This document shows, in pieces, positions 43,114 through 53,143 of a stretch of 64,000 bases of DNA; the stretch's first letter is position 1; the number at the start of each line of letters is the position of its first letter. A model generated the notes under the pieces. The model did no database searches. It was given only the letters and a program-made list of their open reading frames with translations, and was not told where the DNA came from. Made by a program: the position numbers and the translations under genes. This stretch comes from Rhizobium sp. Root1203 (GTDB taxonomy: Bacteria > Pseudomonadota > Alphaproteobacteria > Rhizobiales > Rhizobiaceae): assembly GCF_001424945.1 (NCBI RefSeq), contig NZ_LMCW01000001.1, positions 647,787 to 711,786 of the forward strand. The letters are read 5' to 3'.

Positions 43114-44519
43114 GCCGCTTCTGGGTTCTCTTCAAGTCCACCGCAGTCCGCCTGTCGGCACTCTACATCCTGCTTTTTGCCATCTGCGCCGCCACGCTGG
43201 TCTTTTATGTGACGGCGATGTCCGAGCGCCTGTTGACGAGCCAGATTCGCGAGTCCGTGCAACAGGAAGTCGACCAGGTCGGGCGCGCCTACGACGCCGG
43301 CGGCATGAACCTGCTGCTGCGCACCATGGAGCGTCGCGCGCGCCAGCCGGGTGCCAATCTCTACATCATAGCCGGCCCGTCCGGTGACATCCTTGCCGGC
43401 AACGTCGCTTCCGTGCAGCCGGGCGTCCTGGACGAGGAAGGCTGGACATCGCTGCCGTTCAGGTATCAGCGCTATGCCGAGGGCGACCAGGGCAAGCGGC
43501 ATATGGCCGTCGCCAACATCGATGTTCTCGACAACGGGCTGCGGATTCTGATCGGCCGGGATCTCGGGGAACCGGAAGCTTTCCGGGTGCTTGTCAGGCA
43601 GGCGTTGATGATCGCTCTGGCGATCATGGGGCTTGGCGCGGTCATCATCTGGTTCGGAATCGGCCGCAATGCCCTGAAGCGGATCGATCGCATGTCGGCC
43701 GCCAGCAAGAAGATCATGGCCGGCGACCTCTCGCAGCGCCTTCCCGTCGGCGGATCCGGGGATGAGTTCGACCGTCTCTCGGTTTCGCTGAATGCCATGC
43801 TCGGGCGCATCGAAAAGCTGAACGAGGGATTGCGCCAGGTCTCGGACAACATCGCCCACGATCTGAAAACGCCCCTGACACGGCTGCGCAACAAGGCAGC
43901 CGACGCCCTCGATACCCCGGACACGGAAACGCGCCGCCTTGCGCTCGAGGGGATCATCTCGGAATCCGACCAGTTGATCCGGACCTTCAACGCCTTGCTG
44001 ATGATCTCGCGCGTGGAGGCCGGATCGGTCGCTGCCGAAATGTCGACCGTCGATCTTTCGGCGATCGTTGCCGATAGCGCCGAGCTCTACGAACCTGTTG
44101 CGGAAGAAGCGGGGCTTGCCCTGACCTCGTCGATCGAGCCCGGGATCGCGGTACAGGGCAACCGGGAGCTGATCGGACAGGCGATCTTCAATCTGATCGA
44201 CAATGCCATCAAGTATTCCTCGGATGCCGACGGCGGCGGAGAGGTCTCTCTGCGCCTCGATCGTCGAGCCGACGGCATTTGCCTTCAGGTTGCCGATCGC
44301 GGCCCAGGCATTCCTGCGGAAAAACGAGAGGAAGTGCTGAGACGTTTCGTGCGCCTCGACGAAAGCCGCTCGAAGCCGGGAACCGGCCTCGGCCTGTCGC
44401 TCGTGGAGGCCGTCATGGAACTGCACAACGGCAGGCTGGAGCTTTCCGACACTGTTGCCGACGGCGGCGACGTCAGGAACCGCGGTCTTGCTGTCACGAT
44501 GATCTTTCCCGTGAAGTAG
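43110..44519 (+). CDS. Sensor histidine kinase, partner of the preceding regulator
   Basis: A 469-aa kinase. TM1 is at about residues 12-35 and TM2 at about 165-185, with a periplasmic domain between. A HAMP-like linker (RIDRMSAASKKIMAGDLSQRLPVGGSGDEFDRLSVSLNAML) leads to the H-box SDNIAHDLKTPLTRLRNKA, the N-box NLIDNAIKYSSD, and G-boxes DRGPGIPAEKR and GTGLGLSLVEAV. It starts within the stop of the regulator gene. No receiver domain is present. Confidence 0.9.
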   Translation: MSRFWVLFKSTAVRLSALYILLFAICAATLVFYVTAMSERLLTSQIRESVQQEVDQVGRAYDAGGMNLLLRTMERRARQPGANLYIIAGPSGDILAGNVASVQPGVLDEEGWTSLPFRYQRYAEGDQGKRHMAVANIDVLDNGLRILIGRDLGEPEAFRVLVRQALMIALAIMGLGAVIIWFGIGRNALKRIDRMSAASKKIMAGDLSQRLPVGGSGDEFDRLSVSLNAMLGRIEKLNEGLRQVSDNIAHDLKTPLTRLRNKAADALDTPDTETRRLALEGIISESDQLIRTFNALLMISRVEAGSVAAEMSTVDLSAIVADSAELYEPVAEEAGLALTSSIEPGIAVQGNRELIGQAIFNLIDNAIKYSSDADGGGEVSLRLDRRADGICLQVADRGPGIPAEKREEVLRRFVRLDESRSKPGTGLGLSLVEAVMELHNGRLELSDTVADGGDVRNRGLAVTMIFPVK

Positions 44520-44670
44520 GCGTTTCCCGATGTCGGTGCCGCGTTGCGAACCGGCATCGCGTGAATTGGCTGTTGGCCAATGCGGCCCTACACCCTAACT
44601 TAGCCTGCAATTGTCGAAGCAAGCCTGATTCTGCTTCGGCTCTTTCGCTGCTGCTTGCCAGGGAGGGCGC

Positions 44671-47628
44671 ATGCTGACGAAATCGAAGCACAGCCTCAAG
44701 GACGTGGCCGACGGCCTGCTGAAGCCGTTGAGCAAGACCGAGTTGAAGCTTGCGCTGAGCGATCTCCAGAAAATCGGCAAGACGGAAGCTGCGGTCGGTG
44801 AACTCCTCAATGCCGAGGGACCGTTTCGTGATTTCATCACCGCCGCGCTGACGCTGTCGCCTTACCTGCGCGACATCGCAAATATCGATCCGAGCATCTT
44901 GTGCGCGGCGATCGTCGACCCGCTGGAGCCGCAGATAGAGACGCTGATTGCCCAGGCTAGAGACGCCTGGAGACCGGCGGGTGACGGCGTGCCGCCGTCC
45001 GAAGCGGAAGTGATGAGCCGCCTGCGCATCGCCAAACGCAAGATGGCGTTCCTTGTCGCGCTTGCCGATCTCGCCCGCATTTTCGACGCCCGGGCGACCA
45101 CGGCGTGGCTGAGCCGTCTTGCCGAAGCATCGGTTGCCGCGGCGATCGATCACCTCCTGCTCGCCGCACACGAGAGCCGCAAGCTTCGTTTGAAGGACAT
45201 TGCGCGGCCAAGCGAGGGATCGGGGCTGATCGTCATCGGCATGGGCAAGCTCGGCGCCTCCGAGCTCAACTATTCCTCCGATATCGACGTGGTCGTTTTC
45301 TTCGATGAGCAGGCCGGCATCCTTCCGGATCCGGAGGATGCGATCGACGTGTTTCCGCGCCTGATGAGACGCCTGGTCAGGATCATGCAGGAGCGCACGG
45401 CGGACGGCTATGTGTTCAGGACGGACCTCCGACTGCGGCCGGATCCGGGATCGACGCCGCTTGCGATCTCGGTCGACGCGGCCATGATCTACTACGAGGG
45501 CAGGGGGCAGAACTGGGAGCGGGCTGCCTTCATCAAGGCCCGGGCGGTCGCCGGCGACATCCCCGCGGGCGAGGAGTTTCTGCGAGGCCTGGTGCCGTTC
45601 GTCTTTCGCAAGTATCTCGACTACGCCGCGATTGCCGACATCCACTCCATCAAGCGCCAGATCCATGCTCACAAGGGACACGGTGCCATTGCCGTCAAGG
45701 GCCACAATGTAAAACTCGGGCGCGGCGGAATTCGCGAGATCGAGTTCTTCGCGCAGACGCAGCAACTGATCGCCGGCGGCCGCATGCCGGTGCTTCGCTC
45801 GCGCAGCACGGAGGAAACGCTGGCGGAGCTCACCAGGGCAAAGTGGATCGACGAGGAAACGCGCGACGAGCTGACCGAGGCCTACTGGTTTCTCCGTGAT
45901 GTCGAGCACCGAATCCAGATGGTTCGCGACGAGCAGACGCATCTCCTTCCGGAGACGGAGGCCGACCTGAAGCGGATCGCCTTCATGATGGGGTTCAGCG
46001 ATACGCCGAGTTTTTCCGAGCGGTTGGTCGAGGTCTTCAGGACCGTCGAGCGTCGCTACGCCCGTTTGTTCGAACAGGAAACCAGGCTTTCCACCGAGAC
46101 CGGCAACCTCGTCTTCACCGGCCAGAACGACGATCCGGATACGCTGAATACGCTGAAGAAGATGGGCTTCGAGCGGCCGTCGGACATATCGCGCGTCATC
46201 CGCACCTGGCACTACGGGAGATACAAGGCGACACAATCCGTGGAAGCGCGCGAGAGGCTGACGGAACTGACGCCGCAACTGCTGAGGGTCTTCGGCGAGA
46301 GCAAGCGCGCGGATGAAGCGATCCTTCGGTTCGACAGCTTTATTTCCGGCCTTCCTGCCGGCATTCAGCTTTTTTCGCTTCTCGGCAGCAACCCGGCTCT
46401 GCTGTCCCTGATCGTCAACATCATGTCGGCAGCGCCGAAGCTTGCGGAGGTGATCGCTGCAAAGCCGCATGTGTTCGACGGGATGCTCGACCCCGGCCTG
46501 ATGGCGGAACTCCCGACCCGCGACTATCTTGCGGAGCGGCTGCGGGGATCGCTGCAGCAGGCGCGCTATTACGAGGAGATCCTCGACCGTCTGCGCATCT
46601 TCGCGTCCGAGCAACGTTTCCTGATCGGCATCCGTCTGTTGACGGGCACCATAAACGGTGCAATGGCCGCACGCGCCTTCACTCATCTGGCAGATCTGAT
46701 CATCGAGGCAGCGCTCAAAGCGGTGATTGGGGAAATAGAAGCGGTTCACGGCACGTTTCCCGGTGGCCGCGTTGCTGTCGCAGGCATGGGCAAGCTCGGC
46801 AGCTTCGAGCTGACCGCGGGCTCCGACGTCGACGTCATTCTTCTTTACGACTATGAGGAGACGGCGGGCGAATCCGATGGTGCCAAGCCGCTCGATGCCG
46901 TTCGCTATTTCACGCGCATCACCCAGCGCCTGATCGCCGCTCTTTCCGCGCCGACTGGAGAGGGCGTGCTGTACGAGGTCGACCTGCGCTTGCGCCCCTC
47001 CGGAAACAAGGGACCGGTTGCCACCCGCATCAGTTCATTCGGCAAATATCAGCGCGAGGAAGCCTGGACCTGGGAACACATGGCGCTCAGCCGGGCCCGT
47101 TTGATCTGCGGCGACGGCAGTCTGGTTGCGGAAGCGGAGCATATTGTTGGGGAAGTGCTTTCGAAGTCGCGGGAGATCGACAAGGTGGCACACGATGTCG
47201 CCGAGATGCGCGAGCTGATCGAAAAGGAAAAGCCGCCTGCGGGCCTGTGGGATCTGAAACTCATTCCCGGCGGCGTGATCGACATCGAATTCATCGCGCA
47301 ATTTCTCGCGCTGATCGGCCCGGCAAAGGGCGTCGACGCAAAGGTCAACGGCCTGAACACGGGTGAGGCGCTGAAGCTGCTCGGCGGGAGGCTGATGACG
47401 GCGGCGGACGTCGATACCTGTATCGAGGGCTTCGCGCTCTACACCGAGCTGTCGCAACTGATCCGGCTTTGCATCGACGGGATGTTCGATCCCAAGGATG
47501 CGCCCGCCGGGCTGATCGATCTCGTCTGCCGTGCTGGCGACTGCCCCGACATCAAGACGCTCGAGGGAGAGGTAAAGCGGCTTTCCAAGGCAGTTCGGAA
47601 AGTGTTCCTGTCCGTCGTCAGGACTTAG
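44671..47628 (+). CDS. glnE: GlnE, bifunctional glutamine synthetase adenylyltransferase/deadenylase
   Basis: A 985-aa protein with two nucleotidyltransferase domains. The N-terminal (deadenylating) domain has GMGKLGASELNYSSDIDVVVFFD at about residues 190-212, and the C-terminal (adenylylating) domain has GMGKLGSFELTAGSDVDVILLYDYE at about 705-729, each with the metal-binding DxD. GGGAGGG lies just before the ATG. GlnE adds AMP to and removes it from glutamine synthetase I in response to PII and glutamine, tuning nitrogen assimilation. The last four bases overlap the convergent kinase gene. Confidence 0.96.
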   Translation: MLTKSKHSLKDVADGLLKPLSKTELKLALSDLQKIGKTEAAVGELLNAEGPFRDFITAALTLSPYLRDIANIDPSILCAAIVDPLEPQIETLIAQARDAWRPAGDGVPPSEAEVMSRLRIAKRKMAFLVALADLARIFDARATTAWLSRLAEASVAAAIDHLLLAAHESRKLRLKDIARPSEGSGLIVIGMGKLGASELNYSSDIDVVVFFDEQAGILPDPEDAIDVFPRLMRRLVRIMQERTADGYVFRTDLRLRPDPGSTPLAISVDAAMIYYEGRGQNWERAAFIKARAVAGDIPAGEEFLRGLVPFVFRKYLDYAAIADIHSIKRQIHAHKGHGAIAVKGHNVKLGRGGIREIEFFAQTQQLIAGGRMPVLRSRSTEETLAELTRAKWIDEETRDELTEAYWFLRDVEHRIQMVRDEQTHLLPETEADLKRIAFMMGFSDTPSFSERLVEVFRTVERRYARLFEQETRLSTETGNLVFTGQNDDPDTLNTLKKMGFERPSDISRVIRTWHYGRYKATQSVEARERLTELTPQLLRVFGESKRADEAILRFDSFISGLPAGIQLFSLLGSNPALLSLIVNIMSAAPKLAEVIAAKPHVFDGMLDPGLMAELPTRDYLAERLRGSLQQARYYEEILDRLRIFASEQRFLIGIRLLTGTINGAMAARAFTHLADLIIEAALKAVIGEIEAVHGTFPGGRVAVAGMGKLGSFELTAGSDVDVILLYDYEETAGESDGAKPLDAVRYFTRITQRLIAALSAPTGEGVLYEVDLRLRPSGNKGPVATRISSFGKYQREEAWTWEHMALSRARLICGDGSLVAEAEHIVGEVLSKSREIDKVAHDVAEMRELIEKEKPPAGLWDLKLIPGGVIDIEFIAQFLALIGPAKGVDAKVNGLNTGEALKLLGGRLMTAADVDTCIEGFALYTELSQLIRLCIDGMFDPKDAPAGLIDLVCRAGDCPDIKTLEGEVKRLSKAVRKVFLSVVRT

Positions 47629-49943
47629 CGGCCGCTGTCGGGGATCCGCAGTGATATGACGGTGCCGATCGCCTCGCGCGAGCGGATCTTCATCTGTCCG
47701 CCATGCAGGCTTGTCAGCGAGCGGGAGATCGCCAGGCCGAGCCCCGAACCGCCCTTGCTCTTGGCATACTGGCTCTGGACTTGCTCGAAGGGCTGGCCGA
47801 TCTTGCTGAGGGCTGCGCCCGGAATGCCGATGCCGGTATCGGCGATGGTCAGAACGACACCGCCGTTCGTCCGGCGGGTGCGTACGGCAATGCGGCCGCC
47901 CTCATTGGTAAACTTGACGGCATTCGAAAGCAGGTTCAGCAGGATCTGTTTCATCGCGCGGCGGTCGGCCATCAGGGCCATGCCGTCGCAGAGACGCTGT
48001 TCGATCCGAATGTTCTTCTCGCTGGCGGGGATCGCCGTGAAGCGAAGGCTTTCCTCGATCAGCGGTGCGAGGTCGATCTTTTCGCAATGAAGCTTCATGT
48101 GGCCGGCTTCGATCTTCGACATGTCGAGAATGTCGTTGATCACGTTCAGCAGGTGCTTGCCGCTGTCGTGGATGTCGCGGGCGTACTCGTCGTACTTTGC
48201 CGAACCGAGCGGCCCGAACATCTCATCCTGGAGGATTTCCGAGAAGCCGAGGATCGCATTGAGCGGCGTACGCAGTTCATGAGACATATTGGCGAGAAAT
48301 TCGGATTTTGCCCTGTTGGCAGCCTCGGCCCGCTCTTTCTCCGCCTGGTAGTTGGAGTTCGCGACCGAAAGCGCCGCCTTCTGGCTTTCCAGCGTATGCC
48401 TGGAGGCGGAGAGGTCGCCGATCGTGGCCATCAGGCGCCGCTCGGAGTCGCGCAGACGCTCCTGGTTGCGCTTCAGCAGAGTAATGTCGGTGCCCACCGA
48501 AACCATGCCGCCGTCGCGCGTGCGCCGCTCGTTGATCTGCAGCCAGCGCTCGTCGGCAAGCTGCACTTCCGTCGTGCGCGAGTATCCGGATCCGTCGGCG
48601 TCGGCGATGCGTCGCTCGATGACGGGACGGGCGGCTGCAGCGTTGACGGCCGCGCGCTCCGTTCCGGGGACCAGAATGCTGTCGGGTAGGCCGTATGCCT
48701 GCTGGAAGTGGGCGTTGCACATGACCAGCCGGTCATTCTTGTCCCAGAGGACGAATGCTTCCGACGTGCACTCGATGGCGTCGGCAAGCCGCTGGTCGGC
48801 TTCCGCATAACGCTGTGCGAGACGGTGCTGCTCGGTCACATCCATCGCGATGCCGATCATGTGGACGCGGCCTGCATTGGTTCGAATGACCTGGGCTCGC
48901 GCCCGCATCCAGACATAGTGGCCGCCTGCGTGGCGCATGCGAAAAATCTGGTCGATCTGCTCGGAATCGCCGCGTGCAATCGAACGCGCGATTTCGTAGA
49001 TGCCGCCGTCATCCGGATGCATCAGCCGCGCAGCGTCGCCGAAGCACATATTGCCTTCCGAAGTGGGAAGGCCGAGCATCTCGTACATCGAGCGGGACCA
49101 GAAGAATTCGCGACGGTCGAAATCAAAATCCCATAGACCGCAGCGGCCGCGCGAAAGGGCCGTCTCGACGCGCAGGTTGGATTCGAGAAAGATCTCGTCC
49201 GCGTCGCGGGCGCGTTTCACCTGCGTGTAGTAGGCGTAGAGGACGACGAGCAGGATCGAGGAAATGCCGGCAAAGAGCGTAACGTTGAGCGTCACCTCCT
49301 CGCGCCAGAGCTTGTCGATGCGGTCGAGGGACGTTGCGGCAACGACATAGCCGCCGGCACTGCCGACAAGCGTGATTTCGGCGTAGTGCGGACGGCCGCT
49401 GATTGTCGTCTCGATAACGCCGGCGCGGTCACCGAAACGCCGAATGGTTGAGACCTCAGAAAAGAAGTCGCCGACGCTCGCGCCGATGTAGTTGGCGCCG
49501 GCTGCCGTCGCAGCAAAGACCTTGCCGGTGGGCTGCACAAGCAGGACGAAGGCGTCGTCGTCGAGGCGATCCTGGGGCAGGAAGCGCGCCAGGCGGGACT
49601 GCGCCGCGGCGACATCGCCTGCCTCGAACGCTGCACCGGACTCGGCGAAAGCGGCGGCCGCAGTCGCCGCGGCAAGCGCCGTGGAATGTCGGGCGGCAGC
49701 TTCCATCCGGCTGTACTCGGACATCATGCCGAAGAAGTGGGAGGCTGCGACCACCGCGAGAAAGGCGACGATCAGCATCGGGATGGCGCGCTTGAGCGTT
49801 GTCTCGGCATGAACGAAATTGCGGGAGCGCATCTGAGAGGGCGCTGAACTGCTGTTGGCGAAGGTATCCCGCCAGGAGCGGACGCCTTCGAAATCGACAC
49901 GCAGCCGCCCTTCGGCCACGGTTGCCCGCCGCACGTTCATCAT
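47625..49943 (-). CDS. pleC: PAS-containing sensor histidine kinase, PleC-like
   Basis: A 772-aa membrane kinase. TM1 is at residues 54-72, a periplasmic region follows, and TM2 is at about 218-238. Two PAS domains follow (about 250-375 and 385-500), then a coiled coil and the DHp motif ANMSHELRTPLNAILGFSEI with the N-box NLLSNAVKFTNEGG and G-boxes IADTGIGIPG and GSGLGLAIS. The DHp sequence is of the DivJ/PleC/PdhS group that acts on DivK in alphaproteobacteria. From memory, the S. meliloti PleC gene is in the glnE neighbourhood, which supports the symbol, but the match could not be checked. It could be another family member. Confidence 0.72.
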   Translation of the reverse strand: MMNVRRATVAEGRLRVDFEGVRSWRDTFANSSSAPSQMRSRNFVHAETTLKRAIPMLIVAFLAVVAASHFFGMMSEYSRMEAAARHSTALAAATAAAAFAESGAAFEAGDVAAAQSRLARFLPQDRLDDDAFVLLVQPTGKVFAATAAGANYIGASVGDFFSEVSTIRRFGDRAGVIETTISGRPHYAEITLVGSAGGYVVAATSLDRIDKLWREEVTLNVTLFAGISSILLVVLYAYYTQVKRARDADEIFLESNLRVETALSRGRCGLWDFDFDRREFFWSRSMYEMLGLPTSEGNMCFGDAARLMHPDDGGIYEIARSIARGDSEQIDQIFRMRHAGGHYVWMRARAQVIRTNAGRVHMIGIAMDVTEQHRLAQRYAEADQRLADAIECTSEAFVLWDKNDRLVMCNAHFQQAYGLPDSILVPGTERAAVNAAAARPVIERRIADADGSGYSRTTEVQLADERWLQINERRTRDGGMVSVGTDITLLKRNQERLRDSERRLMATIGDLSASRHTLESQKAALSVANSNYQAEKERAEAANRAKSEFLANMSHELRTPLNAILGFSEILQDEMFGPLGSAKYDEYARDIHDSGKHLLNVINDILDMSKIEAGHMKLHCEKIDLAPLIEESLRFTAIPASEKNIRIEQRLCDGMALMADRRAMKQILLNLLSNAVKFTNEGGRIAVRTRRTNGGVVLTIADTGIGIPGAALSKIGQPFEQVQSQYAKSKGGSGLGLAISRSLTSLHGGQMKIRSREAIGTVISLRIPDSGR

Positions 49944-50089
49944 CGTTTGAGCCTTGATCCCTCGTGTGATTCGCTGCGCCGCTCGCCCGAACCTGACTCA
50001 ATGAATCACTGGTGATTCGCGTTGTCCAGAGGAAAAGGTAAAAATCTGTTAACCGATTCTAAGTGCTTATTTTTCCCGAGCGTTCTGGA

Positions 50090-50114
50090 AGCGGCTTGCG
50101 ATCGCATAGCCGCT
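50090..50114 (-). terminator. Hairpin after pepN
   Basis: AGCGGCT (50090-50096) pairs with AGCCGCT (50108-50114), and the 11-nt loop contains the palindrome TGCGATCGCA. It lies 12 bp past the pepN stop on the minus strand. There is no T run, so it may be a weak or Rho-assisted terminator separating pepN from the kinase gene. Confidence 0.4.
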
Positions 50115-50126
50115 CTCCTTCGCAAA

Positions 50127-52775
50127 TCACCCCTTGAGCGTGCGTTCGACGATATCGCGAACGTCCGTGGAAAGGCCCGCGGTCCGCTCGATTTCCGCCA
50201 GAGCCTTGCGGGCATGTTCGGCACGGATAGGCTCCAATGAACGCCACGAACGCATCGACGTGAGGATGCGCGCTGCCAACTGAGGGTTGCGGCCGTCGAT
50301 GTCGAGTATCTCGCGTGCAAGGAATCGGTATCCCTCGCCGTCCGCGCGCCCGAAGCCCGTCGGGTTGGCAAAGGCAAACGTCCCGACGAGGGCGCGAACG
50401 CGATTGGGATTGGTTCGCTTGAAGAGCGGATTGTCCAGCAGCGCGAGCACGCGGTCGAGCGTCGCCGCTCCCGGGATGGTCGCCTGGACGGAGAACCACT
50501 TGTCGACCACCAGCGGGTTTTCGGAATAGCGGGCGAGAAACGTCGCCAGGGCCTCGGTCGCTTCATTGCTGTCGGGGAACCGATGGGCAAGGACCGTCAG
50601 TGCCTGCATCAGGTCTGTCATGTTGTTTGCTGCATCGAATGCGGTCTTGGCCCGCACGGGCGCATTTTCCGCATGGGAGAGATAGCCGAGTGCCGCGTTG
50701 CGCAACGCACGGCGACCCGCACTCTTGGCATCCGGGCTGAACGCGCCTGGTGTCGTCATGGTCTCCAGAAGCGCGGCGAAAATCTCTTTCCCGGCGGCTG
50801 CAACCTGCTGCATTACCGCCTGGCGACCGGCATGAATGGCGTCCGGATCGTTGTTGCTGCCGAGTTCGCGTGCGATGTCGGCTTCGCTCGGCAACGCCAG
50901 CGCCTGGGCGCGGAAGGCCGGCTCGAGGGTTTCGTCGGAGGCCGCGGCAAGAAGAGCGTCGATGAAGGTTCGCTCGGCCACGACTGTTTTTCCGGCGCCT
51001 GCATCGCGTGCCGCACCCAAAAGAGTCGGCAAAGCCAGGTCCGTAAGCGCCTGCCAGCGAGCGAAATGATCTGTCTCATGACGGGCCAGCAAAGCGAGAT
51101 CCGCCGGCGTCTGATCGAAGTGCAGGTTGACGGGCGCCGAGAAGCTGCGGTTGATCGACACGACGGGGCGCGACGCAATGCCATCGAATACGGCCGTCTG
51201 CGTCCGCTGGGTGAGATGCAGCACATTGCCGGTGTACTCGGCCCCCGTGACGGACACAGGCTGAAGCGCCGAGCCATCCTCAGCAAACAGCGCGACGCTG
51301 AGCGGAATGTGCATCGCCTTCTTGTCGCTTTGCCCCGGCGTCGACGGGATCATCTGTTCGAGCGCAAGGCTGAAGGTTTTCCCCGCAGCGTCGTAGGTCC
51401 CGGAGGCGGTGACGAGCGGTGTCCCGGCCTGGTGATACCAGAGCGAGAACTGCGCGAGGTCGCGTCCGCTCGCATCCTCGAAGCATCTGACGAAATCCTC
51501 GATCGTTACGGCTTGGCCGTCATGGCGATCGAAGTAGAGGTCCATCCCTTTCTTGAACGTCTCCTTGCCGAGCAGCGTCGCGATCATCCGCGTGACTTCG
51601 CTGCCCTTCTCGTAGACGGTCGTCGTATAGAAGTTGTTGATTTCCCGATACGTCGTCGGACGCACGGGGTGGGCGAGCGGGCCGCCGTCTTCGGGGAACT
51701 GTTCCGATTTCAGGTGCCGGACCTCGGCAATGCGCTTGACCGGCCGCGACCGTTGGTCGGCGGAGAATTCATGGTCGCGATAGACCGTCAGGCCTTCCTT
51801 GAGGCAAAGCTGGAACCAGTCGCGGCAGGTGATGCGGTTTCCGGTCCAGTTGTGAAAATACTCGTGCGCGATGATCGCCTCGATGTTGGCGTAGTCTGCA
51901 TCGGTCGCGGTTTCCGGATCGGCGAGGACGTATTTGTCGTTGAAGACGTTGAGGCCCTTGTTCTCCATGGCGCCCATGTTGAAGTCGGAGACGGCGACGA
52001 CCATGAAAATATCGAGGTCGTATTCTCGGCCGAAGGTTTCCTCGTCCCACGCCATCGAGCGCTTCAGGGCATCCATCGCATAGCCCGCGCGGGGCTCCTT
52101 GCCGTGCTCGACATAGATCTTCAGTGCCACATCCCGACCGGACATCGTCGTGAAGCTGTCCTCGATGACGCCGAGATCGCCGGCCACCAGCGCAAAAAGG
52201 TAGCTCGGCTTAGGATGCGGATCGAACCAGGCCGCAAAATGCTTGCCTTCACCATAGCCGGCACCGCCGAGGAAGTTGCCGTTCGACAGCAGCAGCGGAT
52301 TCGCCGCCTTGTCGGCAATGATGTTGACCGTGTAGGGCGCCAGGACATCCGGCCGGTCGAGAAAATAGGTGATGCGGCGGAAGCCCTCCGCCTCGCACTG
52401 CGTGCAATAGATCCCGCCGGTGCGGTAGAGACCCATCAGCTGCGTATTCGCTTCCGGATTGATGATCGTCGTGATCGTCAGCTCAAAAGGGCCGGTCTCC
52501 GGCAGGTCTCGGATCGTCAGGCTTTCCGGCGTCGCTGTATATTGGTTGGCGGGCATGTCCGACTGGTCGAAAAGCAGACCGGAAAGCGCGAGTTCGTCGC
52601 CGTCGAGGATCAGCGGAGCCTTTGTGTCAGCGCCTTCGCGGCGATGGAAGATCAGGCGCGATTCGACTTTTGTTTCCGTGGGATCGAGTTCGAACGTCAG
52701 GTCCACACGCTCCAGAACGAAGTCGGTGGGGCGGTAGTCTGCCAGATTGATGACCTGGCCGGTATCTGTGCGCAT
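50127..52775 (-). CDS. pepN: PepN, aminopeptidase N (M1 family)
   Basis: An 882-aa metallo-aminopeptidase. The ATG at 52775 has AGGGAA upstream and is preferred to the start at 52811. Motifs: the exopeptidase signature GAMEN (268-272) and the zinc site HEYFHNWTGNRIT (304-316) with the third ligand Glu in KEGLTVYRDHEFSAD. The domain order (beta saddle, catalytic, beta sandwich, helical C-terminal) matches the E. coli-type PepN. It removes N-terminal residues from peptides in the cytoplasm. Probably monocistronic. Confidence 0.96.
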   Translation of the reverse strand: MRTDTGQVINLADYRPTDFVLERVDLTFELDPTETKVESRLIFHRREGADTKAPLILDGDELALSGLLFDQSDMPANQYTATPESLTIRDLPETGPFELTITTIINPEANTQLMGLYRTGGIYCTQCEAEGFRRITYFLDRPDVLAPYTVNIIADKAANPLLLSNGNFLGGAGYGEGKHFAAWFDPHPKPSYLFALVAGDLGVIEDSFTTMSGRDVALKIYVEHGKEPRAGYAMDALKRSMAWDEETFGREYDLDIFMVVAVSDFNMGAMENKGLNVFNDKYVLADPETATDADYANIEAIIAHEYFHNWTGNRITCRDWFQLCLKEGLTVYRDHEFSADQRSRPVKRIAEVRHLKSEQFPEDGGPLAHPVRPTTYREINNFYTTTVYEKGSEVTRMIATLLGKETFKKGMDLYFDRHDGQAVTIEDFVRCFEDASGRDLAQFSLWYHQAGTPLVTASGTYDAAGKTFSLALEQMIPSTPGQSDKKAMHIPLSVALFAEDGSALQPVSVTGAEYTGNVLHLTQRTQTAVFDGIASRPVVSINRSFSAPVNLHFDQTPADLALLARHETDHFARWQALTDLALPTLLGAARDAGAGKTVVAERTFIDALLAAASDETLEPAFRAQALALPSEADIARELGSNNDPDAIHAGRQAVMQQVAAAGKEIFAALLETMTTPGAFSPDAKSAGRRALRNAALGYLSHAENAPVRAKTAFDAANNMTDLMQALTVLAHRFPDSNEATEALATFLARYSENPLVVDKWFSVQATIPGAATLDRVLALLDNPLFKRTNPNRVRALVGTFAFANPTGFGRADGEGYRFLAREILDIDGRNPQLAARILTSMRSWRSLEPIRAEHARKALAEIERTAGLSTDVRDIVERTLKG

Positions 52776-53143
52776 GGTGTTCCCTGAAGACCTTAAGACA
52801 TTGCTTCGCAAACAGAGTTGGGCGCTCTGCCGTAAAATTTGAGGGTATAATTACATCAAAGTCTGAACCAAAGCTAAAGCGAACCGCCACCTGGTCAAGT
52901 TTTAGGTGGGGCCGGATGTCGGAGATACTTGAGGCATTCTGTTTCTACTATCCCAGATTGAGGGCAGCCATTTCTGCATTAAACTCAGTGCCCCCGGATG
53001 GCGGGTGGGAGTGGGCCAAAGCGGCAACTCCCTCTCGATTTCTAGATTTTTGCCCTGTTCTTTGGAAGAAACCGCTGCCACAGTCGTAACGCGTCGAGTC
53101 TGATGCGTTCTCCCACCCTAATTGCCAATGCAGAGCTTGTGAC
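52776..53143. other. Intergenic region between pepN and EamA genes
   Basis: A 368-bp gap holding the divergent promoters of pepN (leftward) and the EamA exporter (rightward). The base composition near 52810-52930 is AT-richer. A 94-codon antisense frame at 52948-53232 lacks a ribosome site and family features and is not accepted. I see no RNA gene. Confidence 0.5.

Noticed and set aside
44494..46749. 751-codon leftward frame opposite glnE
   Set aside because: Mirror of the GlnE coding frame with no family motifs.
50583..52787. 734-codon rightward frame opposite pepN
   Set aside because: Shadow of PepN, whose zinc site and GAMEN motif are intact.
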